Source of the DNA: HTCC5015 sp051747425
GTDB lineage: Bacteria; Pseudomonadota; Gammaproteobacteria; HTCC5015
Assembly (NCBI GenBank): GCA_051747425.1
Contig: JBNJGD010000001.1
Location: forward strand, 124,001-188,000
Direction: 5' to 3'
Length of the DNA: 64,000 nucleotides
Under the pieces are notes generated by a model that saw nothing but the letters and a program-made list of their open reading frames with translations, was not told the origin of the DNA and ran no database searches. Shown one piece after another: positions 25,311-33,786 of this stretch. Position 1 is the stretch's first letter. The number at the start of each line of letters is the position of its first letter. A program made the translations under genes and the position numbers.

Positions 25311-28300
25311 TTACTCCCCGTTTAATTGTTGCAGGCGATTCACATCGCGATTGTCGATATGGTCGAGTGCCATACACATCGCCCTGGCTCCGGACAGCGT
25401 AGTGAAGGTGCTGACCTTTTGGTGCATGGCTTCACGGCGAATCGTATAGGAATCCTTGATCGACTGCTTGCCCTCAGTGGTATTCACCACCAGATCGATT
25501 TCGCCGTTCTTGATCATGTCGACAATATGCGGACGACCCTGGGTGACCTTGTTGACCGTTGTCACAGCGATGTCGGCCCCGGAAAGCACTTTTGCCGTTC
25601 CGCCGGTCGCCACGACTTCAAAGCCTTTCTCGACAAGCTGGCGGGCGACTTCAATAGCCCCGGGCTTGTCCTGTTCCCTGACAGAGACGAAGGCTCGACC
25701 ACTGGAAGGCAGAACCACGCCGGCGGCCAGTTGCGATTTGGCAAAGGCCTCACCAAAACTGGTACCCACGCCCATCACTTCGCCGGTCGATTTCATTTCG
25801 GGGCCCAGCAGGGCATCGACACCGGGGAACTTGATAAAGGGAAAAACCGACTCCTTGACCGAGTAATGCGTCGGCACGACTTCCTGATAGGCGCCCTGCT
25901 CATCCAGAGACATGCCGGCCATGCAGCGGGCTGCAATTTTAGCCAGGGGCAAGCCACAGGCCTTGGACACAAACGGCACAGTCCGGGAGGCGCGCGGATT
26001 CACTTCGAGAACAAAGATGTTGTCACCCTGGATGGCAAACTGGGTGTTCATCAAGCCCACGACATTCAGCTCCCGGCCCATCTGTGCGACCTGATGGCGA
26101 AGTTCGTCCTGAAGCGCCTGACTGAGCGTGTAGGGTGGCAGGGAACAGGCGGAATCACCCGAGTGAACACCGGCCTCCTCAATATGCTCCATAACGCCGC
26201 CAATCAGTACATTGCCCTCGGCGTCGCAGATGGCGTCGACATCGACCTCAATCGCGTCATTGAGGAAGCGGTCGAGAAGCACCGGCGAGTCGTTGGACAC
26301 ACTGACGGCCTCGGTCATATAGCGATTAAGGTCCTCGCGATCGGAGACGATCTCCATGGCGCGACCACCCAGAACATAGGAGGGCCGAACCACCAGCGGG
26401 TAGCCAATCTCATCGGCGAGGTCAATGGCCTCATCGGGATTGCGGGCAGTGCGGTTGGGCGGTTGTTTGAGACCCAGCTTGTTGAGCATGGCCTGGAAGC
26501 GCTCCCGGTCCTCGGCCAGGTCGATGGAGTCTGGCGAAGTGCCGATAACCGGGACACCCGCAGCCTCGAGGTCACGGGCCAGTTTGAGTGGTGTCTGACC
26601 GCCGTACTGGACAATCACGCCCACCGGCTTCTCAATCTCGATAATGTCCAGGACATTTTCCAGAGTCAGCGGCTCGAAATACAAACGATCCGATGTGTCG
26701 TAATCCGTGGAAACGGTCTCCGGGTTACAGTTGACCATGATCGTCTCATAACCGTCGTCACTCAGGGCAAAGGCGGCGTGGACACAACAGTAGTCAAACT
26801 CGATACCCTGACCGATGCGGTTGGGGCCACCACCGAGGACGACGATCTTCTTGCGATCGGTTACCTCGGCCTCGCACTCCTCGTCGTAGCTCGAGTACAT
26901 ATAGGCCGTGCTGGTGGCAAACTCGGCAGCGCAGGTGTCGACGCGCTTGAAGACCGGACGAAGCTCGTGGGAGTGACGCAGTTGCCGGACCACCGATTCC
27001 TCGACGCCGAGCAACTGGGCAATACGCGCGTCGGCAAAACCTTTTCGCTTGAGGGCGTAGAGACGATCCCGGTCGATGGCCGGCATACCGCCCTCGGCAA
27101 CCGCTTTCTCTTCGGCGATCAGGCCCTCGATCTGAACCAGGAACCAGCGGTCAATTTTGGTCAGTTCAAAGACCTCTTCGGTGCTGTAGCCGCGACGGTA
27201 GGCTTCGGCGATGTACCACAGGCGATAGGCTCTGGGCTGACGCAGTTCCCGCTCAATCGCCGCCCTGGCGTCATCCTCGGAGATGCCCTCCGGAAATACG
27301 GGGTTGAACCCGTCCATGCCGATTTCCAGGCCGCGCAGGGCCTTTTGCAACGACTCTTGCTGGTTGCGGCCAATCGCCATCACCTCGCCCACAGACTTCA
27401 TCTGGGTGGTCAGGCGGTCGTCGGCGGCGGGGAATTTTTCAAAGGCAAAGCGCGGCACCTTGGTGACCACATAGTCGATGGTCGGCTCAAAGGAGGCCGG
27501 CGTCGCCCCGCCCGTGATTTCGTTCTGAAGCTCGTCCAGGGTGTAGCCCACCGCCAGCTTGGCGGCCACCTTGGCGATGGGGAAGCCGGTGGCCTTGGAG
27601 GCCAGCGCCGAGGAACGCGATACCCGCGGGTTCATTTCGATAATAATCAGGCGGCCGTCGTCGGGGTTGACCGCAAACTGGACATTGGAGCCACCGGTCT
27701 CGACCCCGATTCTGCGCAGGACCGCCAGGGAGGCGTCGCGCATGATCTGGTATTCCTTGTCCGTCAGCGTCTGGGCCGGAGCCACGGTAATCGAGTCACC
27801 CGTATGGACCCCCATGGGGTCAAGGTTTTCGATCGAACAGATGATAATGCAATTGTCGGCGCGGTCGCGCACGACTTCCATCTCGTATTCCTTCCAGCCG
27901 AGAATCGACTCCTCGAGCTGGATCTCGGTGACCGGCGACAACTCCAGGCCGTGGCGCACAATATCGGTAAACTCTTCGCGATTGTAGGCGATGCCACCAC
28001 CGCTTCCGCCCATGGTAAAAGAAGGACGGATAATGATGGGGAAACCAATCTTGTCCAGTGCCTCTTCGGCCTCTGCCATACTGGTGGCCATGAAGGCGCG
28101 GGTGGAATCGAGGCCAATCTCGTCCATCGCCCGGCGGAACTTGTCCCGGTCCTCGGCGGTGTCGATGGCCACCTTGGAGGCGCCGATCATTTCCACGCCG
28201 TACTTTTCCAGTACTCCGTGGCGATCGAGGTCCAGTGCCGCATTCAAAGCCGTCTGACCGCCCATGGTGGGCAACAGGGCGTCCGGCCTTTCCTCTGCAA

Positions 28301-28532
28301 TAATCTGCTCAATGTTGCGCCAGTGAATGGGCTCGATATAGGTGGCATCGGCCATCTCGGGATCGGTCATGATCGTCGCCGGGTTGGAGTTGACCAGGAT
28401 CACCCGGTAGCCCTCTTCCCTCAGCGCCTTGCAGGCCTGGGCACCGGAGTAGTCGAACTCGCAGGCCTGGCCGATCACAATCGGTCCCGCGCCAATAATC
28501 AGGATGCTGTTTATATCGTTTCTCTTGGGCAT
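25311..28532 (-). CDS. carB: Carbamoyl-phosphate synthase large subunit
   Basis: A 1073-residue enzyme making carbamoyl phosphate from bicarbonate, ammonia and two ATP for arginine and pyrimidine synthesis. Two homologous ATP-grasp halves are present: the first begins IIGAGPIVIGQACEFDYSG, the second VVLGGGPNRIGQGIEFDYCC. Both have metal-binding EMNPRVSRSSALASKATG / EVNPRASRTVPFVSKACG motifs. The C-terminal MGS-like regulatory domain (VARQLVEKGFEVVATGGTA) is complete. It lies 53 bases after carA. Confidence 0.99.
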   Translation of the reverse strand: MPKRNDINSILIIGAGPIVIGQACEFDYSGAQACKALREEGYRVILVNSNPATIMTDPEMADATYIEPIHWRNIEQIIAEERPDALLPTMGGQTALNAALDLDRHGVLEKYGVEMIGASKVAIDTAEDRDKFRRAMDEIGLDSTRAFMATSMAEAEEALDKIGFPIIIRPSFTMGGSGGGIAYNREEFTDIVRHGLELSPVTEIQLEESILGWKEYEMEVVRDRADNCIIICSIENLDPMGVHTGDSITVAPAQTLTDKEYQIMRDASLAVLRRIGVETGGSNVQFAVNPDDGRLIIIEMNPRVSRSSALASKATGFPIAKVAAKLAVGYTLDELQNEITGGATPASFEPTIDYVVTKVPRFAFEKFPAADDRLTTQMKSVGEVMAIGRNQQESLQKALRGLEIGMDGFNPVFPEGISEDDARAAIERELRQPRAYRLWYIAEAYRRGYSTEEVFELTKIDRWFLVQIEGLIAEEKAVAEGGMPAIDRDRLYALKRKGFADARIAQLLGVEESVVRQLRHSHELRPVFKRVDTCAAEFATSTAYMYSSYDEECEAEVTDRKKIVVLGGGPNRIGQGIEFDYCCVHAAFALSDDGYETIMVNCNPETVSTDYDTSDRLYFEPLTLENVLDIIEIEKPVGVIVQYGGQTPLKLARDLEAAGVPVIGTSPDSIDLAEDRERFQAMLNKLGLKQPPNRTARNPDEAIDLADEIGYPLVVRPSYVLGGRAMEIVSDREDLNRYMTEAVSVSNDSPVLLDRFLNDAIEVDVDAICDAEGNVLIGGVMEHIEEAGVHSGDSACSLPPYTLSQALQDELRHQVAQMGRELNVVGLMNTQFAIQGDNIFVLEVNPRASRTVPFVSKACGLPLAKIAARCMAGMSLDEQGAYQEVVPTHYSVKESVFPFIKFPGVDALLGPEMKSTGEVMGVGTSFGEAFAKSQLAAGVVLPSSGRAFVSVREQDKPGAIEVARQLVEKGFEVVATGGTAKVLSGADIAVTTVNKVTQGRPHIVDMIKNGEIDLVVNTTEGKQSIKDSYTIRREAMHQKVSTFTTLSGARAMCMALDHIDNRDVNRLQQLNGE

Positions 28533-28585
28533 AGTTGTCTTCGGCTATTGTGTGACCCGCCAGGCGGGCCCCTGTCATCATTCGG

Positions 28586-29713
28586 TTAGGCGTTGGCGTT
28601 CATCATTTTGATAAAACGGTCGAAAAGTGGCGCCACATCGTGGGGGCCGGGACTGGCCTCCGGGTGCCCCTGAAAACTGAACGCGGGCCGGTCCGTGCGC
28701 TCGATGCCCTGCAAGCTGGCGTCGAACAGTGAGCGGTGCGTCGCCCGCACACAGTCTGGCAAGCTGCTCTCTTCAATGGCAAAACCGTGGTTCTGGCTGG
28801 AAATCATGACCTCACCGGTTTCGATGTCCTGAACCGGGTGGTTGGCGCCGTGATGACCGAACTTCATTTTCACGGACCGGGCGCCCGAGGCCAGCCCCAG
28901 CAGCTGGTGACCCAGACAAATCCCGAACACCGGCACCTCGGCTTTTAGAATCTCACCGATCGCCTCGATAGCGTAGTCACAGGGCTCCGGATCTCCCGGG
29001 CCATTGGAGAGAAACACACCGTCGGGCTTCATGGCCAATACTTCACTGGCGGGGGTGGTCGCCGACACAACGGTCAGTTCGCAACCGCGATCAGCCAGCA
29101 TGCGCAGGATATTCCGCTTGACGCCAAAATCGTAGGCCACCACCGAGAACCGGGATTCGCCGCTGCGGTCGGTATGGCCCTCACCCAGCACCCAGGTGCC
29201 CTCGCGCCAGGTGTAGGGAGCTTTGACGGTCACCTCTTTCGCCAGGTCCATGCCCTTAAGCCCCGGGAACGCTTTGGCTTTTTTCAGTGCCTCCGCATCG
29301 GAGACATCACCGGTGACAATACAGCCGTTCTGGGCTCCCTTGTCGCGCAACAGGCGGGTCAAACGACGGGTGTCGATGTCGGCGATGGCCACAATCCCGT
29401 GACGCTTGAGGTAGTCGGGGAGCGGCTCACTCAGGCGCCAGCTGCTGGCCAACATGGGGAGATCGCGTATGACCAGGCCGGCGGCCTGAACAGTCGGCGA
29501 CTCCTCATCCTCGGCATTGACGCCGACATTACCGATATGTGGGTAGGTCAAGGTGACAATCTGACGGGCGTAGGAGGGATCGGTCAGGATCTCCTGGTAA
29601 CCGGTCATGGCGGTGTTAAACACCACTTCACCGACGGTATCTCCGTCGGCACCAATCGACAGGCCGCGAAAGAGACTACCATCTTCAAGAACGAGCAAGG
29701 CGGGTGTGGTCAA
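28586..29713 (-). CDS. carA: Carbamoyl-phosphate synthase small subunit (glutaminase)
   Basis: A 375-residue class I glutamine amidotransferase that feeds ammonia to CarB. The C-terminal domain holds the nucleophile elbow FGICLGHQLLG (Cys), SSQNHGFAI and the catalytic His/Glu in FQGHPEASPGPHD. I chose the TTG at 29713 (TTPALLVLEDG), five bases after GGAGG; the other in-frame TTG, at 29725, overlaps that ribosome site. A promoter and an attenuator-like hairpin lie upstream. Confidence 0.98.
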   Translation of the reverse strand: MTTPALLVLEDGSLFRGLSIGADGDTVGEVVFNTAMTGYQEILTDPSYARQIVTLTYPHIGNVGVNAEDEESPTVQAAGLVIRDLPMLASSWRLSEPLPDYLKRHGIVAIADIDTRRLTRLLRDKGAQNGCIVTGDVSDAEALKKAKAFPGLKGMDLAKEVTVKAPYTWREGTWVLGEGHTDRSGESRFSVVAYDFGVKRNILRMLADRGCELTVVSATTPASEVLAMKPDGVFLSNGPGDPEPCDYAIEAIGEILKAEVPVFGICLGHQLLGLASGARSVKMKFGHHGANHPVQDIETGEVMISSQNHGFAIEESSLPDCVRATHRSLFDASLQGIERTDRPAFSFQGHPEASPGPHDVAPLFDRFIKMMNANA

Positions 29714-29804
29714 GCGAACCTCCAACAGTCGCTGGGAGCGGGGCCTTGGCCCCTTCCAGATTTGCCCCGGGAATCACCCCTGGCGAGCGCTTAATACGGG
29801 CATG

Positions 29805-29838
29805 AAAAACGGGAAGAGCGCGCGACTCGTTCCCGTTT
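29805..29838 (-). promoter_or_regulatory. Candidate transcription attenuator in the carAB leader
   Basis: On the - strand, AAACGGGAA pairs with TTCCCGTTT (9 bp; an inner GAG/CTC can extend it past a one-base bulge). The second arm runs into GTTTTT, making an intrinsic terminator about 90 bases before the carA start and about 20 after the predicted transcription start. Pyrimidine or arginine control of carAB by attenuation is known in Pseudomonas. I found no convincing leader peptide, so the sensing mechanism is open. Confidence 0.6.
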
Positions 29839-29860
29839 AACTTCCTCAATCTGGAACGGA

Positions 29861-29890
29861 ATTTTACGCCAGAAGGGGCCTCCGTGTAAA
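29861..29890 (-). promoter_or_regulatory. Predicted sigma-70 promoter of carAB
   Basis: Reading the - strand, TTTACA (29885-29890) and TAAAAT (29861-29866) are separated by 18 bases. Both hexamers match consensus at four or five positions. Transcription would start near 29854, giving a leader of about 140 bases that contains the attenuator-like hairpin. Confidence 0.6.
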
Positions 29891-29925
29891 TTGCCAGGGC
29901 AATAAAAAGCCGGGTTATCCACAAT

Positions 29926-29951
29926 AAAAAAACGCCCGGCAGTGCCGGGCG
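29926..29951 (-). terminator. Terminator downstream of the beta-propeller gene
   Basis: On the - strand CGCCCGGCA / TGCCGGGCG form a near-perfect stem followed by seven T residues. It ends transcription of the beta-propeller gene and isolates the carAB promoter just beyond it. Confidence 0.88.
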
Positions 29952-29979
29952 TCGCTTTGGCGTTAAAGACGAGGTTTGA

Positions 29980-31251
29980 TCAGAAGGTCGTCCAGCCACT
30001 GGGCACCTGGCCCTCGCGTACGCGCTGGGGATGATCGCCAACGGAGACACGGGCCACTTCCCGCTGCTCGGCATAGGAGATCACAGACATCTGATCAGTA
30101 CCGCTCCAGGAGATGTAGCAATGGTCGCCAGACTCGTCGGTGGTCACCCAGTAGGGTTTCTCGCCAAGCCCCTCCAACAATTTGTAATCGAAGGTTTCGC
30201 GGTCCACCAGAGCCACATAGTCACTCATGGTGCCGGCAACACACAGCGTGCTGTCATCCCCGCTCATGGCGATACCGTGGTGGGCAGAGTCATTGACATA
30301 CTGCTCAACCGGCATGTCAGGTACCAGGTTCGGCAGGTCGGTCTTGCGCGTCACTACGCCCTCATCCATGTCGTACTCGACAAAGCCGTGAAGGAATGAC
30401 AGCTGGAAGTAAAACAGGCTTTCGTCAGCAGTGTGGGCCATGGGCCGAATCGCCGGGCTCAGGTGGCCAAGGTTGGCGGCTTCCAGTTTGGTCGAAAAAT
30501 CGAACTCTTCGATGGTCTCCCAGGTGGCCGTGTCCACCACTTTGAAACGGCGGTCGCCCTTGAGATCGTTGAGCGATCCGCGATCCAGCGGCAGGAACAC
30601 ATGTCCGATACTGGCGTGGTACAACTTCGATCCGTCCTCGGAATACACATTCTCGTGGGGCGAGTTGCCCGAATCGAATTGACCCAGTTCCTCACCGGTT
30701 TCCACATCGAGGATATGAACCACTGAGCCCGTCGAAGCGGATACGGCAACCTGGGTACCATCGGGCGACAAGGCCATATGGTCGGAGCGGTAGCCCTCCA
30801 CTTCAAAGCGCCACTCAATCTCACCCGATTGAATGTCAATGGCCACGACATCGGCAAAGCTGGGACGCGAGACAATCAACAGGCGACCGTCACGGGTGCT
30901 GTACATATCGTCTACATACTGGTCATTGCCCTCGCCAATCAGTTGACGAATGGCCTGGAAAAAGACCAGATGGACCGGGTTGATGGAAATTTCCAGCATT
31001 CGCTTACGCTTGTCGGGAATGCCGTTGATGCGACCGATGCGCTGATAGCTCTCGGCGTCTATTACATCGATCGTCCCCTCCCAGTTGTTACCCACGAAAA
31101 TGACATCCTCTGTGCCGTCAACCGGGGCCGGCTCTTCCTCCGCCGGCTCACCGCCCTGGGCCATCAGCGAGCTACTGAACAGCCCCAGACAAACAGCCAT
31201 GACAGACAGCAGCCAGCGCCGGCCTTCCCTGGAAATGGTTTGATAAGACAT
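29980..31251 (-). CDS. Secreted YncE-like beta-propeller protein
   Basis: A 423-residue exported protein. The N-terminus is a signal peptide (RRWLLSVMAVCLGLFSSSLMAQG) followed by an acidic Pro/Glu linker. The remainder is a repeated beta-propeller of the YVTN/YncE kind: VIFVGNNWEGTIDVIDAES, GRLLIVSRPSFADVVAIDIQSGE, TQVAVSASTGSVVHILDVE, STLCVAGTMSDYVALVDRE, HCYISWSGTDQMSVISY. Such proteins often bind surface or periplasmic partners, but no specific role can be read here. The ribosome site is GGGGGAAG. It stands upstream of carA, where related genomes often carry dapB and dnaJ. Confidence 0.8.
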   Translation of the reverse strand: MSYQTISREGRRWLLSVMAVCLGLFSSSLMAQGGEPAEEEPAPVDGTEDVIFVGNNWEGTIDVIDAESYQRIGRINGIPDKRKRMLEISINPVHLVFFQAIRQLIGEGNDQYVDDMYSTRDGRLLIVSRPSFADVVAIDIQSGEIEWRFEVEGYRSDHMALSPDGTQVAVSASTGSVVHILDVETGEELGQFDSGNSPHENVYSEDGSKLYHASIGHVFLPLDRGSLNDLKGDRRFKVVDTATWETIEEFDFSTKLEAANLGHLSPAIRPMAHTADESLFYFQLSFLHGFVEYDMDEGVVTRKTDLPNLVPDMPVEQYVNDSAHHGIAMSGDDSTLCVAGTMSDYVALVDRETFDYKLLEGLGEKPYWVTTDESGDHCYISWSGTDQMSVISYAEQREVARVSVGDHPQRVREGQVPSGWTTF

Positions 31252-31363
31252 GATCTTCCCCCTGTTAGGTGATTTAAATGCAAGCGAAGCTCACTTTATA
31301 GACAAGGGAAATGCAAATCAACTGATTTAAACGAACTTTACACAAAACGGCCACAATTGCATG

Positions 31364-32455
31364 TTAAATGTCGAGATCGGCCAGCAAAGAGGCTGAATGA
31401 CACAGGGATTTTAATGCCTCGAAGCCATCGGTGCGGCGACCGGGTGCCATGTCTGCCAGTGCCAGGAGGCCATCAAAAAATGGGGTATCCACCATCGGGC
31501 CGGCCCGCCAGCGGGACAAAACCGATGTGCGCAATTCCGACACCGGCAGGTCGAGCCAGTCGGGAGGAAAACCGCCCAGCAACGACTCAATCAGAACAAC
31601 AGCCAGGGAATAGAGGTCGCTGGCCACGGACGGCGGCGCGCCGGAAAACCGCTCCGGCGCCATATACAGTGGTGTGCCCGACCATCTGCCCGCCGGTGAG
31701 GCCGACTTGAGACCGCCGCCCTCGGCCAGGCCCCAGTCAATCAGTACGGCCCGGTCGGGCCCGGGAAAGAGGATGTGCTCGGGTTTGATATCGCCGTGGA
31801 CCCAGCCCGCCGCATGCACTTTTTCGATTGTGGCCAACAGGGCGCGCAGTGAATCTGCTGGAATGGAAGCCTGACCCGGAATGCGCTCCAGCCGGGAAAA
31901 GTGGCCACTTCCACAATCCTCCATCAGCAACAGTGGCTGCCCCCGCCAACGGATACAGCGATAAAATTGCGGCGCCACAGCGGGCGGCAGCATCTCCATC
32001 ACCCTGCCCTCGCGGCGCAAGAGCTCAGCCCCCTGTGGCTGGGCCTTGGCCACAACGGAGCACCCGAGAGAGCGACTGCGTGCACGGTAAACCCAGGCCC
32101 GGGACCCGGACACTGCGGACTGTATCTCCAGGTCTGAAGACTCGGGGCCAACCACCTGCATGGCCCGTCGCCATATCAGCGCGACGGCTTCGTCCCCGAG
32201 CCACAAGCGACGGGTCAATTCACGACTCAGCGCGGCGTATTGGCCTTGCTCTGACACCGGTGGCCAGTCCAGCAACAGTTGCCCTTCAACCCCCTTCGGT
32301 GCCCCGGAAGAAAACACAAAATCGGCCTCCTCCAGCTGATCACAGGCGTACCAGCCCACCGCGTCGAACAGGTCGTCACACAGAGTTCGCGCCAGACCCT
32401 GCCCTGAACGGGGGATGTCAAAAAAGACGGCGATGGGGGGCAGTTCAGATTCCAT
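31364..32455 (-). CDS. Atypical protein kinase-like protein
   Basis: A 363-residue protein with a C-terminal kinase fold. The catalytic loop is HGDIKPEHIL, with His where Ser/Thr kinases have Asn. The metal motif is IDWG instead of DFG. Yet the activation segment keeps GTPLYMAPERF and DLYSLAVVLIESLLGG, typical of Ser/Thr kinases. The His substitution is also seen in lipopolysaccharide-type kinases. An N-terminal domain of about 120 residues (AVFFDIPRSGQGLARTLCDDL) is not recognised. I start at ATG 32455; the longer frame crosses the divergent promoter region shared with the UDG-like gene. Substrate unknown. Confidence 0.7.
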   Translation of the reverse strand: MESELPPIAVFFDIPRSGQGLARTLCDDLFDAVGWYACDQLEEADFVFSSGAPKGVEGQLLLDWPPVSEQGQYAALSRELTRRLWLGDEAVALIWRRAMQVVGPESSDLEIQSAVSGSRAWVYRARSRSLGCSVVAKAQPQGAELLRREGRVMEMLPPAVAPQFYRCIRWRGQPLLLMEDCGSGHFSRLERIPGQASIPADSLRALLATIEKVHAAGWVHGDIKPEHILFPGPDRAVLIDWGLAEGGGLKSASPAGRWSGTPLYMAPERFSGAPPSVASDLYSLAVVLIESLLGGFPPDWLDLPVSELRTSVLSRWRAGPMVDTPFFDGLLALADMAPGRRTDGFEALKSLCHSASLLADLDI

Positions 32456-32501
32456 TACACTGGCAGTATACACACTGGTTTTAACTGAGCCCCGGAGACC
32501 C

Positions 32502-33098
32502 ATGAGCGACCTGGATTACCTGCTGGCAAGGGCGAGAGCCTGTCGCCATTGCGAGAAACACCTGCCGGAAAGACCGCACCCGGTATTGCATGCCGGCGAA
32601 GACGCAAAAGTACTGGTGATAGGGCAGGCACCGGGCAGGCGCGTCCACACTTCCGGCGTTCCCTGGGATGACCCCAGTGGCCAACGACTTCGGCAATGGC
32701 TGGGTGTGCGCCCTGAGGATTTCTACGACAGTCGTCAATTTGCCATCGTTCCCATGGGATTTTGCTATCCCGGCACCGGAGGCTCAGGCGACAAGCCACC
32801 GAGACCCGAGTGCGCGCCCCTGTGGCACGGTCCGCTTTTGGAAGCCATGCCCGACATTCGTCTGACCCTGCTGATTGGCCAATACGCCCAACGCTATTAC
32901 CTGAAGGACAAACCGAAGACCCTAACAGAGACCGTGAAACAGTGGCCCCGCCACCTGGGGTCAGGTTACCTCGCCCTGCCCCACCCCTCGCCCAGAAACA
33001 ACCGCTGGCTGTCCAAAAACCTCTGGTTTGAAGCCGAAGTATTGCCCCTTCTAAAGCGCGAAGTGCGTAGAGCTCTGAGCGAGACTGGTGCTACTTGA
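32502..33098 (+). CDS. Uracil-DNA glycosylase superfamily protein
   Basis: A 198-residue protein of the UDG superfamily (the YcgX-like uracil-DNA glycosylase-related group). Motif 1 appears as VIGQAPGRRVHTSGVPWDD and motif 2 as LPHPSPRNNRW. The N-terminal CRHCEKHLP could be part of a metal site, but only two Cys are close together. The usual catalytic Asp or Asn after the GQAPG loop is not obvious, so activity on uracil is uncertain. It is divergent from the kinase gene, with GGAG before ATG 32502. Its end overlaps the Pmp3-type gene on the other strand by eight bases. Confidence 0.82.
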   Translation: MSDLDYLLARARACRHCEKHLPERPHPVLHAGEDAKVLVIGQAPGRRVHTSGVPWDDPSGQRLRQWLGVRPEDFYDSRQFAIVPMGFCYPGTGGSGDKPPRPECAPLWHGPLLEAMPDIRLTLLIGQYAQRYYLKDKPKTLTETVKQWPRHLGSGYLALPHPSPRNNRWLSKNLWFEAEVLPLLKREVRRALSETGAT

Positions 33099-33261
33099 GC
33101 GCCAGCCATAGCGCGTGGATAACCCCGGGCAACCAGGCCAGCAGACACAGCAAAATATTTATTGCGAGATCCTTGCCGGCTCCCTTCTGGATAAACACGC
33201 CCAGTGGCGGCAGCAGCAAGGCGAGGATAACGAGGATAATGCGATTGGTGGATTCGGCCAT
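33091..33261 (-). CDS. YqaE/Pmp3-family small membrane protein
   Basis: A 56-residue hydrophobic peptide, read from ATG 33261 after AGGAGA. It has two membrane helices (RIILVILALLLPPLGVFI; LAINILLCLLAWLPGVIHAL) joined by QKGAGKD. The LLPPLGVF and LPGVIHALW motifs are diagnostic of the Pmp3/YqaE family, small membrane proteins linked to membrane potential and salt or cold stress. Its stop lies inside the 3' end of the convergent UDG-like gene. Confidence 0.92.
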   Translation of the reverse strand: MAESTNRIILVILALLLPPLGVFIQKGAGKDLAINILLCLLAWLPGVIHALWLALK

Positions 33262-33312
33262 TTGGTTAATCTCCTGTTGGTTCCCCCACTGTATAGCACA
33301 GCGGCAGACGCA

Positions 33313-33786
33313 TTAACCCCGGCTTGTGCGTTTTTCCTCGCGGCGACGGCGAAAAAAGGACTGAATGAGCTCGCGTGACTCGGCTTCGCAAACACCCGAC
33401 GCCACTGCCAGGCGGTGAAACTGGCGCTCGTCGCCGAGCAACTGGAAAGCCGAAGTCACGGCACCCGTCTTGGGTTCGCTGGCGGCGTAGACCAGGCGCG
33501 ACAGGCGAGCGTGAAGGATCGCACCGACACACATTGCGCAGGGTTCCAGGGTGACATAGAGCGTGCAGTCGACAAGGCGGTAGTTGCCCAGCGCCCGGCC
33601 GCCCTCGCGAAGGGCGGTGATCTCGGCGTGGGCCGTGGGGTCGCAAGCACCAATGGGCCGATTGAAAGCCCGGGCGATGACCTCGTCGCCGTGCACCAGC
33701 ACCGCGCCCACCGGCACTTCGTCTTGGCCCGCCGCCAGCTGCGCCTGCTCCAGGGCCATTGCCATGTAGTGTTCGTCGATGCTCAC
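33313..33786 (-). CDS. tadA: tRNA-specific adenosine deaminase TadA
   Basis: A 157-residue zinc deaminase that converts A34 to inosine in tRNA-Arg(ACG). The zinc and catalytic site is intact: THAEI (His53, Glu55) and PCAMC (Cys83, Cys86). The opening MAMALEQAQLAAGQDEVPVGAVLV is typical. It overlaps the VWA gene upstream by four bases, so the two are cotranscribed. Confidence 0.97.
   Translation of the reverse strand: MSIDEHYMAMALEQAQLAAGQDEVPVGAVLVHGDEVIARAFNRPIGACDPTAHAEITALREGGRALGNYRLVDCTLYVTLEPCAMCVGAILHARLSRLVYAASEPKTGAVTSAFQLLGDERQFHRLAVASGVCEAESRELIQSFFRRRREEKRTSRG

Noticed and set aside
25326..28589. 1087-codon + strand open frame antisense to carB
   Set aside because: carB is unmistakable on the other strand, and the mirror frame has no recognisable domain. 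High G+C and biased third positions create such frames; the same applies to the frames opposite ftsH, guaA and acs.
29713..29854. Leader peptide for carAB attenuation
   Set aside because: No short frame with a convincing start, ribosome site and runs of arginine or other control codons precedes the hairpin.
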